Numbered from the stretch's first letter, positions 1-7,179 are shown. The stretch: 17,888 nucleotides of DNA from G039029935 sp039029935 (GCA_039029935.1 JBCCFC010000096.1:1-17888); one strand, 5' to 3'. Notes: generated by a model not told the origin, from the sequence alone. Translations and numbers: made by a program.

Positions 1-24
1 AAAAAAATACGCCGTAACGCGGCG
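1..24 (-). terminator. Possible intrinsic terminator for leftward transcription
   Basis: A perfect 5-bp stem (CGCCG at 10-14, CGGCG at 20-24) with a 5-nt loop is followed, read on the minus strand, by TA and seven T residues. That is the layout of a short Rho-independent terminator acting on leftward transcription. No minus-strand gene lies immediately to its right, so it may only insulate the left neighbour from antisense transcription. The stem is short, so the call is weak. Confidence 0.35.
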
Positions 25-61
25 ATCCTGTTGCGTACTTTTCTTTTCGGTAAAATGTGGT

Positions 62-182
62 GTTCGTGTTTGTTAAACCACCGGCGGTGGTTACGCCCTC
101 CGGATGGTTTTAAATTTTTGAAAAAATTGAACCCGTTCCGGAGGTCGATACCACGAGCGGTGGTTTACAAAGCAGGAACACA
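62..182 (+). repeat. Nested inverted repeats in the leader of the NicX-like gene
   Basis: The left arm contains TAAACCACCG (74-83) and CCTCCGGA (97-104). The right arm contains their complements TCCGGAGG (137-144) and CGGTGGTTTA (158-167). A T-rich/A-rich pair closes the centre at about 111-126, so about 95 bp forms one long imperfect hairpin. Inside the left arm AACCACCGGCGGTGGTT (76-92) is a perfect 17-bp palindrome, and the right arm has a weaker one (ACCAC at 150-154, GTGGT at 160-164). A -10-like TAAAAT at 51-56 lies upstream, with no good -35. If used, it would place the whole structure in the 5' leader, ending just before the AGGA at 173-176 that precedes the ATG at 185. It could be an operator, an RNA switch or a small repeat element; the sequence does not decide. 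Confidence 0.6.
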
Positions 183-184
183 CG

Positions 185-1231
185 ATGTTACGAGAACGAA
201 TCGAAGGCAAATGGATCGCCTCTTTCCGGCGATTTTTTATACTAAACGGCATCCAACAGGGGTCACAAATTGCCATTGTCGCCGAAACCCAGTCACGCCC
301 TGTGTTGATGGAGTTGGCAGAGCTTGCACTCTATGATTTGGGCGCAGACTTCTTCACAATTCTGCTGCCAACTCCCCCGCAGACCGCACCTGTCCCCGTG
401 CGCTCAACAGGCTCAAGCGACGCCATCCAACACAAACGCCCCGTCATCGAATGCCTCAAACATGTAGAAGCCATTGTCGATGTCACGGTCGAGGGGTTAA
501 TTCATGCCGAGGAGATGCCCGAAATTCACGCGTCGGGGACACGGTTGATTGTCATCTGTAATGAACACCCAGAAATTTTGGAGCGCACCGAGCCACGTGT
601 CGAGCTTGCCCCCAAGGTGGTACGGGGCATTGAAATGCTCAAGGACGCCAATTGGATGCGCGTGATGAGCGCGGCGGGAACCGATCTCTTGATTGACATC
701 CGAGATGCGCCCTGCGGTGGAACACCCGGGTTTTCGACGGAACCTGCGTCGGTGTCACACTGGCCGGGTGGGCTGTGTCTCTGCTTCCCGCGTGAAGGCT
801 GTGTCAACGGCAAAATTGTGATGGACGTAGGCGACATGAACCTCACCTTCAAACGCTACATGCAGGACCCAATTACGCTGCTTATTGAAAACGACTTTGT
901 AACCACCATTGACGGCGATAACCTCGACGCCGAACTCTTCCGCAGCTATCTGGCCGCATGGGATGACCCCATCGCCTATGGCTTCTCGCACGTTGGCTGG
1001 GGCATGAACCCCCATGCGCGCTGGGATTCGCTGGCCCTCTATGACAAGAAGGATGTGCAGGCCACTGAGTTCCGTGCCTTTGCGGGCAACTTCCTCTTTT
1101 CCACTGGCTCCAATCAGGAAGCAGGACGGTTTACACTGGGGCATTTTGATTTGCCGTTGCGGAATTGTACGATTGAATTGGATGGGGTGGCGGTGGTGAA
1201 GGCGGGGATGTTGCAGGGGGAGTTGGCTTAG
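185..1231 (+). CDS. NicX-like 2,5-dihydroxypyridine 5,6-dioxygenase / M29-peptidase-fold protein
   Basis: The 348-residue protein resembles NicX, the Fe(II) dioxygenase that opens 2,5-dihydroxypyridine to N-formylmaleamate in nicotinate breakdown, a family related in fold to M29 aminopeptidases. Its length is right for NicX. Recognisable blocks are SHWPGG (191-196), VMDVGDMNLTFKRY (212-225), SHVGWGMNP (268-276), FYGNFLFSTG-like AGNFLFSTG (300-308) and GHFDLPLRN (319-327). By recalled alignment with Pseudomonas NicX the three metal ligands are kept: H269, H320 and D322. The first 140 residues are more diverged. The ATG follows AGGA by 8 nt. No other nicotinate or pyridine genes (maleamate amidohydrolase, N-formylmaleamate deformylase, maleate isomerase) lie nearby, so the true substrate may be another hydroxylated ring, or the protein may be a hydrolase. 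The superfamily is well supported, the substrate is not. Confidence 0.8.
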   Translation: MLRERIEGKWIASFRRFFILNGIQQGSQIAIVAETQSRPVLMELAELALYDLGADFFTILLPTPPQTAPVPVRSTGSSDAIQHKRPVIECLKHVEAIVDVTVEGLIHAEEMPEIHASGTRLIVICNEHPEILERTEPRVELAPKVVRGIEMLKDANWMRVMSAAGTDLLIDIRDAPCGGTPGFSTEPASVSHWPGGLCLCFPREGCVNGKIVMDVGDMNLTFKRYMQDPITLLIENDFVTTIDGDNLDAELFRSYLAAWDDPIAYGFSHVGWGMNPHARWDSLALYDKKDVQATEFRAFAGNFLFSTGSNQEAGRFTLGHFDLPLRNCTIELDGVAVVKAGMLQGELA

Positions 1232-1251
1232 ATACGACCTTCGTTGAAGAT

Positions 1252-1280
1252 TTGACAAAGACTATCGTAAGCGTTACGAT
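1252..1280 (+). promoter_or_regulatory. Sigma70-type promoter with overlapping 17-bp palindromic operator
   Basis: A consensus -35 TTGACA (1252-1257) is followed after exactly 17 bp by TACGAT (1275-1280), which matches four of six positions of TATAAT. The spacer and -10 are covered by the perfect palindrome ATCGTAA-GCG-TTACGAT (1264-1280). Transcription would begin near 1287, about 60 nt before the DUF4258 start. A palindrome over the -10 is the usual layout for repression by a dimeric regulator and fits an autoregulated toxin-antitoxin operon. The regulator is unknown, because the partner encoded here shows no helix-turn-helix. Confidence 0.65.
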
Positions 1281-1347
1281 TTCTCAAGCCAATATCTACC
1301 TTGATACATCATTATCACAACCAAGCCAAAACAACAAAGGATTTATA

Positions 1348-1674
1348 ATGGATATTGAAACCATTCGCCAAAAGGTGCGAGAAGGAGACTATCTTGTTCG
1401 TAGTCAGGCTGTTTTACATGCGTTAAAAGAAGGGTTTGAGCGACAGGATATGGTTGATGCCGTGCTAAATGGTCAGATTATCGAATCGTATCCAGATGAC
1501 AAACGCGTTCTTATCAGTGGTCACACAGAATTAGGCCAAAACTTTCGGATATATTTACACGTTGTCTGTGAGTATGCCAATCCAATGTATATTGAATTTA
1601 TCACAGCATATATTCCTGACGAAAAAAGGTGGGAGAAACCTGATTTTCGACGACGTAAACGTAGGAGGAGATAA
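1348..1674 (+). CDS. DUF4258 family protein, predicted toxin-like partner
   Basis: The 108-residue protein fits DUF4258, a family of small proteins often encoded next to MqsA/YgiT-like partners and regarded as RelE/MqsR-like toxin candidates. Family-type blocks are a histidine-containing helix (AVLHALKEGFERQDM, 21-35), NGQIIESYPDDKR (41-53), the strand RIYLHVVCEY (67-76) and the closing block ITAYIPDEKRWE (85-96). The tail is extremely basic (RRRKRRRR at 101-108), which suggests nucleic-acid contact. I chose the ATG at 1348 because AAAGGA (1335-1340) precedes it and family similarity begins there; the frame stays open upstream to 1252, but that part overlaps the promoter. The next gene starts 2 nt after the stop. 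RNase activity is inferred from the family context, not visible in the sequence. Confidence 0.75.
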   Translation: MDIETIRQKVREGDYLVRSQAVLHALKEGFERQDMVDAVLNGQIIESYPDDKRVLISGHTELGQNFRIYLHVVCEYANPMYIEFITAYIPDEKRWEKPDFRRRKRRRR

Positions 1675-1676
1675 AT

Positions 1677-1958
1677 ATGGATCATCATGTAATTCCAACT
1701 TGCAGCAATGATAATCAAGTAAAGCGCGAATGGAAACCCGTCACGTTTGAATATTCAGAAGATGGAATCAGTATCCGTGTTCCAAATGTCTATGCATGGG
1801 TTTGTCCACTCGATGGTGAAATTTCATTTACACCGGATACGGTAGATGAGTTAATCGCTACTGTTCGAGAATTGATTGACACGGCAAAACGCGCAAAGGA
1901 GAGACGCTCGCTGTTTACTGAGTATTTTGTGTCGGTTGGTGCATTAGAGCCTGCGTGA
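1677..1958 (+). CDS. Degenerate YgiT/MqsA-like partner (putative antitoxin)
   Basis: The 93-residue protein starts 2 nt after the DUF4258 stop, behind a strong ribosome site (GGAGGAG, 1664-1670), so the two genes are surely co-transcribed. The order TFEYSEDGISIRVPNV (23-38), then WVCPLDGEISF (41-51), then a helical TVDELIATVRELI segment (55-67) matches the N-terminal domain of YgiT/MqsA antitoxins. Each expected CxxC knuckle keeps only one cysteine: C9, and C43 where CPLDGE stands in place of a CPxCGE pattern. Zinc binding is therefore unlikely. There is no C-terminal helix-turn-helix; the protein ends soon after a lysine/arginine-rich helix. The role as antitoxin rests on gene pairing and weak fold resemblance. 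Confidence 0.6.
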   Translation: MDHHVIPTCSNDNQVKREWKPVTFEYSEDGISIRVPNVYAWVCPLDGEISFTPDTVDELIATVRELIDTAKRAKERRSLFTEYFVSVGALEPA

Positions 1959-1984
1959 AATCGATTCGTTTATAGGGTAATCAT

Positions 1985-2461
1985 TTGACAATAGCGGATG
2001 CTGCCAAGGCTGACCACTATTTGTTGGCCGAGGGATTTCAGAGGATTTTTCAGTTGGATAGCGATATTATCGTCACTAGCCAGATCGAGCTTTTACATGC
2101 CTTTGTGCGCGGCTGGAAGCAACAGCTATCTGAGGAGCCAGAGTCCCTCACCGAATTGCGTTTTACCTATGCCTCATTGTTGGATAGCCGTTTGCGTTTG
2201 CTCATTCAAATGAACACAAATCGGTCAACGAGCAATTCAACCTTGAATGCGCTGCTCATGTTACTACGCCTTGGTGTTGACCAAATTACAACCAGCGAGC
2301 ATTTGCAAGCCTTTGAGTTTGGATTGGAAACTTTGCTGACCCCTCATCTCAAACCAGAGCATATTGATTTGGTTGATGATGCTTTGTTGAATGTGGGAGT
2401 TGAAGCACGGGCCGACTTTGGCGATCCTGTCTTACTCCAGAAATATATCGAGATTCTTTGA
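1985..2461 (+). CDS. Hypothetical helical protein upstream of the Roco gene
   Basis: I do not recognise this 158-residue protein. It is acidic, leucine-rich, lacks cysteine, and has no signal peptide or membrane segment. Its sequence suggests an all-helical fold of about five or six amphipathic helices. The frame opens with TTG at 1985 behind AGGG (1975-1978); no ATG in the frame gives a sensible protein start. It lies 26 nt after the antitoxin-like gene and 51 nt before the Roco gene, so it could belong to either unit. Its wobble positions look like those of the GC-richer half of the Roco gene. A possible role is partner or regulator of the Roco GTPase, but that is only inferred from position. 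Confidence 0.6.
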   Translation: MTIADAAKADHYLLAEGFQRIFQLDSDIIVTSQIELLHAFVRGWKQQLSEEPESLTELRFTYASLLDSRLRLLIQMNTNRSTSNSTLNALLMLLRLGVDQITTSEHLQAFEFGLETLLTPHLKPEHIDLVDDALLNVGVEARADFGDPVLLQKYIEIL

Positions 2462-2512
2462 TTTGTCATGTGAGAACCGTAAGTTGCGTGATGGCATACA
2501 ATAGGTTGACGG

Positions 2513-5500
2513 ATGGTATCGCAAATGAGAATAACAGTAGAACCTGAGAAGCTAAGAATTTTAATAGCAGAAAAAAAGTATGGAATACTTAATCTATACA
2601 TCCAGACATTTAGAGATGAAAAACAATACATAGAACTTGAACAGCTCAGAACATTCATAATAGAAGAATTATATGCAGAAGCTGAACGGCGTATTCAAGT
2701 ATGTCGTGAAGAGCAGCTAGTTGAGCTTGATTTGACAGACTTAGCACTAACGGAAATCCCTGAAGAAGTATTTCAACTCACGCAATTAAAAATGTTAAAA
2801 TTGACTAGTAGTCCATTTATAGATTTAAATCAAGACAGACTAAGGTATATACCTGAAGCTATATCCAACCTGAGTCAGTTACAAGCATTAGACTTTAGTG
2901 ACAACCATTTGGTAAGTCTCCCAGAGTCTTTCGGCCAACTTGATCAACTACATACGCTTAATCTTGGATGGAACAGATTAAGCTATCTCCCTGAATCCTT
3001 TACTCAACTTCATCAATTACACACACTTGCACTTGGTAATAATAAGATAGGCTATCTCCCTGAATCTTTCGCTCAACTTCATCAATTACACACACTTGAT
3101 TTCCATAACAATGAATTGAGCTACCTACCTAGCTCATTTGGGAACCTTCACCAATTACAAAAGCTTGATCTCTGTGGTAATCAATTGAATAATCTTCCTG
3201 AATCTTTTACCCAACTTCGCCAATTACGAGAATTGTATCTTCTTGGCAATCAGTTGAGGAGTTTCCTTGAGCCCCTAACGCAACTTATCAAACTACAAAA
3301 ACTAGACCTTGGCGGTAATGGTATTAAAGATATTCCTTATGCCCTTTCTAACCTTTCTAATTTACAAGAACTTTATTTATATAATAATAAACTCAGTAGT
3401 TTGCCAGAGTCAATAATTCAATTAGAAAATTTGAAAATATTAGAGTTGAGTGATAATGAACTTTCCTGCCTTCCCGATTCACTTTCAAAACTTCATAATT
3501 TACAAGAATTAAATTTGTCATCTAACCAACTAAACAATTATATTGACTCACTAGGTCAATTAGATAATTTACAGACTTTAGAACTGAAAAATAATCAACT
3601 AAGCAGCCTGCCCAATTCATTAGGCCAATTAGATAATCTACGAACTTTAGAGCTAGAAGACAACCACATTCGGTCCCTACCTGATTCAATATCGGGCCTA
3701 TACAGTTTAGAAACCTTGGACTTAGAAGACAACCAACTTAGCCAATTACCTGATTCCATCTCTGCTCTTCACAATTTGCAAAATTTAAATTTGGGCAATA
3801 ATAATCTAAGCAGTCTACCCGATTCCTTTGGTCAATTATATAATTTACAGACATTGAATCTTAGCGATAACCAGCTAAGAACCCTACCTCATTCCTTCGG
3901 CCAACTTCAGAATTTATATCCACTCTCATTGAATCTTTGGCGTAATCAATTGACTTATCCCCCACAAGAAATAGCAGACCGAGGCATTCAGGCCATCCGC
4001 AACTATTTCATCGAATACCGCGCCAACCACGACACCCTCCATGAACTCAAACTCCTCCTCGTCGGCGAAGAACGCGTCGGCAAAACCTCCATCGCAAAAT
4101 CGCTCACCATCCCCGACTACCAACTCGAAGATGAACCCAGCACCGAAGGCATCGACATCCACACATGGATAATCCCCAAAGAAGAGTTGAACAGCGAAAA
4201 AGACTTCCGCGTCAACATCTGGGACTTTGGCGGTCAAGAAATATACCACGCCACCCATCAATTCTTTCTCACCAAACGCTCGCTCTATCTATTGGTCACT
4301 GCAACGCCGCAAGAGTCAGACGGCAAAAATGAACAGCAGAAACATCTCTACCATTGGTGCAATGTCATTCGACTGTTGGGCGGTCAGAGTCCCATCTTAG
4401 TAACCCTCAACAAAATTGACCTACCCACCAGAGATGTCGGCATTGAAGAATACTACAAACTCTTTGACACCATCATCCATCCCTTTGCCCAACCCATCAG
4501 TTGTCACTCCTCTCGCCGTGACACCATCGAGTCGCTCAAAGCCGAAATCAAACGCATTCTGAAAGACAAAACGCTCTGCCCCAACGTCGGTGAATCACTG
4601 CCAAAAATCTGGATTGACATCCGCCATGCGCTGGCCGACCTGCGCAGTCAAGGGACAGACTACATCACCAGCGATGAGTACTATGTCCTCTGTGCCGAGC
4701 ATGGCATGGCCGAAGAAGAGCGCGCCAATTTCCTCAGTGACTTTCTGCATGACATCGGTGTCATCCTCCACTTCCGCGAAGACTTTGATCTCAGCGACTT
4801 GGTGGTTCTCAATCCAGAGTGGGTGACAAATGGCGTTTACAAGGTGCTGATCAATCCCGCTATCATTGCCCAGCAGGGGCGGTTTCATCGCAGTGACCTT
4901 ATGGTGATTTGGCGAGGTACAGACTATTATCAATATCGACACAAGTTGCTGGCACTCATGCTCAAGGGAAAATTTGAGATATGTTATGCATTGCCCGACT
5001 CCGCGGAGGAATATCTGATTCCGCAACTGCTCCCTGAACGGGAAATGGCCTATGCGTGGCGTAGTGACTGGCACAACTTGCGCTTTGAATATCGCTATAA
5101 ATTCATGCCCAAAGGACTGCTGCCTCGTTTCATTGTCAAATGCCATCAACAGATTTACCAGCGGACTCATTGGCGATACGGTGTTCTGCTGGACGATGAT
5201 GAAACTCGTGCCTTGGTACAGGAACATCCACCAGCACAGAAAATCACCATCAGGCTTGAAGGCAAGAACAAGAGGGATATGTTGTATAGTATCCGCAAGA
5301 CGATCAAAGAGATTCATCGCAGTTTCAATAATTTAGTGGTGGATGAGATGATCCCCTGCCCTTGTGCTGAATGTGCAGCGCGTAATGAACCCCATTTTTA
5401 TCGCTATGCCTCGCTCCAACGCTTTATCGAGAAAGGGCGCATCCATGTGATGTGTGAGCAGAGTGCCGAGGATGTAGACATCCACTCGCTGCTTAGTGAC

Positions 5501-5770
5501 ACTGTTTATGCAGAGAGCCGTCATGATAGTAGACAGTTACGCCATCGCTTGGCCGAGTGCTATCCAGATGAGTTGCGTATTCGGCGTGTGTTGGCGGATG
5601 CTGAGATCGCGGCGAAACGTATTCGCTTTGATGGCGACGCGGAGAGTGTGTGGCAAGCTGTATTGATGGAGGCGGAAAACAGTGGTCGATTGAACGCGTT
5701 GTTGGATGTGGTGCGCAGCGAATATAACATTAATACATCAATAAAATTACGGAACATAAACTATGATTGA
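2513..5770 (+). CDS. Roco-family GTPase: LRR-Roc-COR with C-terminal EAD1-like domain
   Basis: The 1085-residue protein is a bacterial Roco, the family that includes Chlorobium tepidum Roco and eukaryotic LRRK2. Order: helical N-terminus (about 1-65); about 17-18 leucine-rich repeats with a 23-residue period (about 70-485); the linker helix IADRGIQAIRNYF (487-499); a Ras-like Roc domain with P-loop GEERVGKTS (518-526), candidate switch threonine T544, DFGGQE (571-576) and NKID (633-636); the COR dimerisation domain (about 690-945); a cysteine cluster (C949, C951, C954, C981); and a roughly 75-residue helical tail (1003-1078) resembling EAD1, a death-like adaptor that recruits separately encoded effectors. 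All GTP-binding motifs look intact. It is cytosolic. The start could instead be M5 (2525). LRR codons are AT-rich and the rest GC-rich. An immunity or signalling switch role is inferred from EAD1 biology. Confidence 0.9.
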   Translation: MVSQMRITVEPEKLRILIAEKKYGILNLYIQTFRDEKQYIELEQLRTFIIEELYAEAERRIQVCREEQLVELDLTDLALTEIPEEVFQLTQLKMLKLTSSPFIDLNQDRLRYIPEAISNLSQLQALDFSDNHLVSLPESFGQLDQLHTLNLGWNRLSYLPESFTQLHQLHTLALGNNKIGYLPESFAQLHQLHTLDFHNNELSYLPSSFGNLHQLQKLDLCGNQLNNLPESFTQLRQLRELYLLGNQLRSFLEPLTQLIKLQKLDLGGNGIKDIPYALSNLSNLQELYLYNNKLSSLPESIIQLENLKILELSDNELSCLPDSLSKLHNLQELNLSSNQLNNYIDSLGQLDNLQTLELKNNQLSSLPNSLGQLDNLRTLELEDNHIRSLPDSISGLYSLETLDLEDNQLSQLPDSISALHNLQNLNLGNNNLSSLPDSFGQLYNLQTLNLSDNQLRTLPHSFGQLQNLYPLSLNLWRNQLTYPPQEIADRGIQAIRNYFIEYRANHDTLHELKLLLVGEERVGKTSIAKSLTIPDYQLEDEPSTEGIDIHTWIIPKEELNSEKDFRVNIWDFGGQEIYHATHQFFLTKRSLYLLVTATPQESDGKNEQQKHLYHWCNVIRLLGGQSPILVTLNKIDLPTRDVGIEEYYKLFDTIIHPFAQPISCHSSRRDTIESLKAEIKRILKDKTLCPNVGESLPKIWIDIRHALADLRSQGTDYITSDEYYVLCAEHGMAEEERANFLSDFLHDIGVILHFREDFDLSDLVVLNPEWVTNGVYKVLINPAIIAQQGRFHRSDLMVIWRGTDYYQYRHKLLALMLKGKFEICYALPDSAEEYLIPQLLPEREMAYAWRSDWHNLRFEYRYKFMPKGLLPRFIVKCHQQIYQRTHWRYGVLLDDDETRALVQEHPPAQKITIRLEGKNKRDMLYSIRKTIKEIHRSFNNLVVDEMIPCPCAECAARNEPHFYRYASLQRFIEKGRIHVMCEQSAEDVDIHSLLSDTVYAESRHDSRQLRHRLAECYPDELRIRRVLADAEIAAKRIRFDGDAESVWQAVLMEAENSGRLNALLDVVRSEYNINTSIKLRNINYD
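2978..3115 (+). repeat. Recently duplicated 69-bp LRR unit
   Basis: Two adjacent 69-bp units (2978-3046 and 3047-3115) encode consecutive 23-residue repeats (156-178 and 179-201). From GCTATCTCCCTGAATC through ACTCAACTTCATCAATTACACAC-type sequence they are almost identical at DNA level, and most differences fall in the last third. The other LRR units have diverged much further, so this pair is the youngest duplication or has been homogenised by recombination. Confidence 0.75.
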
Positions 5771-7055
5771 AGACTACTATAACTTAGCTGAACTCAGCGA
5801 TGAACAAATTCGGCTGTTACGACTAGCCGACAAACTGGGCCGTGAAAATTTTGCACCACGCACCTTTGAACACGATGATCAGGCATCGTTTCCAACCGAG
5901 AATTACAACGATTTACGCGAACATGATTTCTTGAAATTGTGTGTCCCCAAGGACTATGGTGGCTTGGGCGCAGATTTTTGGACCTATGCGATGGTGTCGG
6001 CGGAAATCGGCAAACATTGTGGTGCAACCGCGCTCACCTTCAACATGCATACCTCGGCCATGCTCTGGTCTACCTTCATGCCCGATATGGATACGCTGAC
6101 CGAGGCCGAACGCGCACACTTCAAGCACCTGCGTGAAAAACAGTATCGCCGTGTGGTCGAGGATGGGGCCATCTATTCACAGCCGATTTCCGAAGGGGGC
6201 AATAACTGGACATCGATTCCCATCCAGACAAATTGTCGCAAAGTTGATGGTGGGTATGTCATCAACGGCTTCAAGAAATTTGCATCACTGGCGGGTAACT
6301 GTGACTACTACTGCATTCTCTGCACCGAGCATTTTGAGGGACAGGAGCCAAGCCATGAGGACACCATGCTCTTCTCTGTCCACAAAGACACACCGGGGTT
6401 GGACGTTATAGGCGACTGGAATCCGCTGGGGATGCGGGGTACAGTGTCACGCGATCTGGTACTGAAGGATGTCTTTGTCAGCGATGAGGAATTGATGATG
6501 CCACCACGCACCTTTATCAAAACGCTTTCCTATTGGCCCCACATGTACGCCTCACTAACACCCTCGTACATGGGGATTGCACAGGGGGCGCATGATTTCA
6601 CGGTCCAATATTTGAGTGGCTCACTGCCGGATCAGCGACCCATTGACCGCCGCGTCTATCCGACCAAGCGGGCGGCAGTGGCGCGCATGTACACGATGTT
6701 GATGCAGACACGGGCGCTTTGGTATCAGGCCATGAAGGAGGCCAAGCCCTTCCCTTCCAAGGCTGAGGTATTGCGGCTCTATGCAGCGACGTACACGACG
6801 ATGGAGAATGCCAACGCAATTACGGCACTGGCGATTCGTACCTGTGGTGGGCAGTCGATGTTGAAGACATTACCGTTGGAGCGCATGTATCGCGATAGCC
6901 GCTGTGGGTCGTTGATGTTGCCCTATACGGCGGAGATTATGGAAGACTATCTGAGTGTGTTGACGCTCTATGAGGTCGATGAAGTGGATGGGATTGCAGC
7001 GGATACCGTTTCAGCAAGGTCGTCGATGTATCGGCCATTCGCAAAAGATTTCTAG
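5763..7055 (+). CDS. Acyl-CoA dehydrogenase-family flavoprotein
   Basis: The 430-residue protein has the three-part acyl-CoA dehydrogenase fold: an N-terminal helical domain (about 10-125, with VPKDYGGLGA at 61-70 and the FNMH block at 93-96), a central beta domain (about 135-245, with GGNNWTS at 145-151, GYVINGFKKFAS at 164-175 and PLGMRGTVSRDL at 221-232), and a C-terminal helical domain (about 255-400, with TCGGQSM at 360-366 and ERMYRDSR at 373-380). It should bind FAD and oxidise an acyl thioester or related substrate. Where many family members have YEGT, carrying the catalytic Glu, this protein reads LPYTAEI (386-392). The base may sit elsewhere, as in isovaleryl-CoA dehydrogenase, or the enzyme may act as a flavin monooxygenase of the DszC type. 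The ATG lies 8 bp inside the Roco gene with no strong ribosome site, suggesting coupled translation. No other fatty-acid genes are adjacent. Confidence 0.85.
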   Translation: MIEDYYNLAELSDEQIRLLRLADKLGRENFAPRTFEHDDQASFPTENYNDLREHDFLKLCVPKDYGGLGADFWTYAMVSAEIGKHCGATALTFNMHTSAMLWSTFMPDMDTLTEAERAHFKHLREKQYRRVVEDGAIYSQPISEGGNNWTSIPIQTNCRKVDGGYVINGFKKFASLAGNCDYYCILCTEHFEGQEPSHEDTMLFSVHKDTPGLDVIGDWNPLGMRGTVSRDLVLKDVFVSDEELMMPPRTFIKTLSYWPHMYASLTPSYMGIAQGAHDFTVQYLSGSLPDQRPIDRRVYPTKRAAVARMYTMLMQTRALWYQAMKEAKPFPSKAEVLRLYAATYTTMENANAITALAIRTCGGQSMLKTLPLERMYRDSRCGSLMLPYTAEIMEDYLSVLTLYEVDEVDGIAADTVSARSSMYRPFAKDF

Positions 7056-7145
7056 TGCGAACGGCGTATTCGTCTAACCTAAAAGGAAATGATATTATGG
7101 AATAATCTTTGCCGAACTTGTAGTATCATACAAGCGTTCAATGTT

Positions 7146-7162
7146 ATATAAATAATTTATAT
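7146..7162. repeat. AT-rich 17-bp perfect palindrome
   Basis: ATATAAAT-A-ATTTATAT has 8-bp arms around one central base, in the intergenic region before the TPR kinase. It has the shape of a dimer-binding operator, but AT-only palindromes also arise by chance in AT-rich spacers. Confidence 0.5.
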
Positions 7163-7179
7163 GCGAGTCCCTTTTATCG

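Noticed and set aside
31..336. A 101-residue plus-strand open frame over the leader and the start of the NicX-like gene
   Set aside because: It crosses both arms of the inverted repeat and then overlaps the clear NicX-like frame. It has no ribosome site and an arginine/cysteine-rich composition typical of chance frames.
4595..5317. A 240-residue minus-strand frame inside the Roco gene
   Set aside because: It is antisense to the Roc-COR coding region, whose motifs are unambiguous. Long antisense frames arise easily in GC-richer coding sequence.
7089..7151. A 20-codon frame after the acyl-CoA dehydrogenase gene with AAAGGA nearby
   Set aside because: The ribosome site lies only about 2-3 nt before this ATG, and it fits better the next ATG, which hits a stop after two codons. 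There is no sign of a real peptide.
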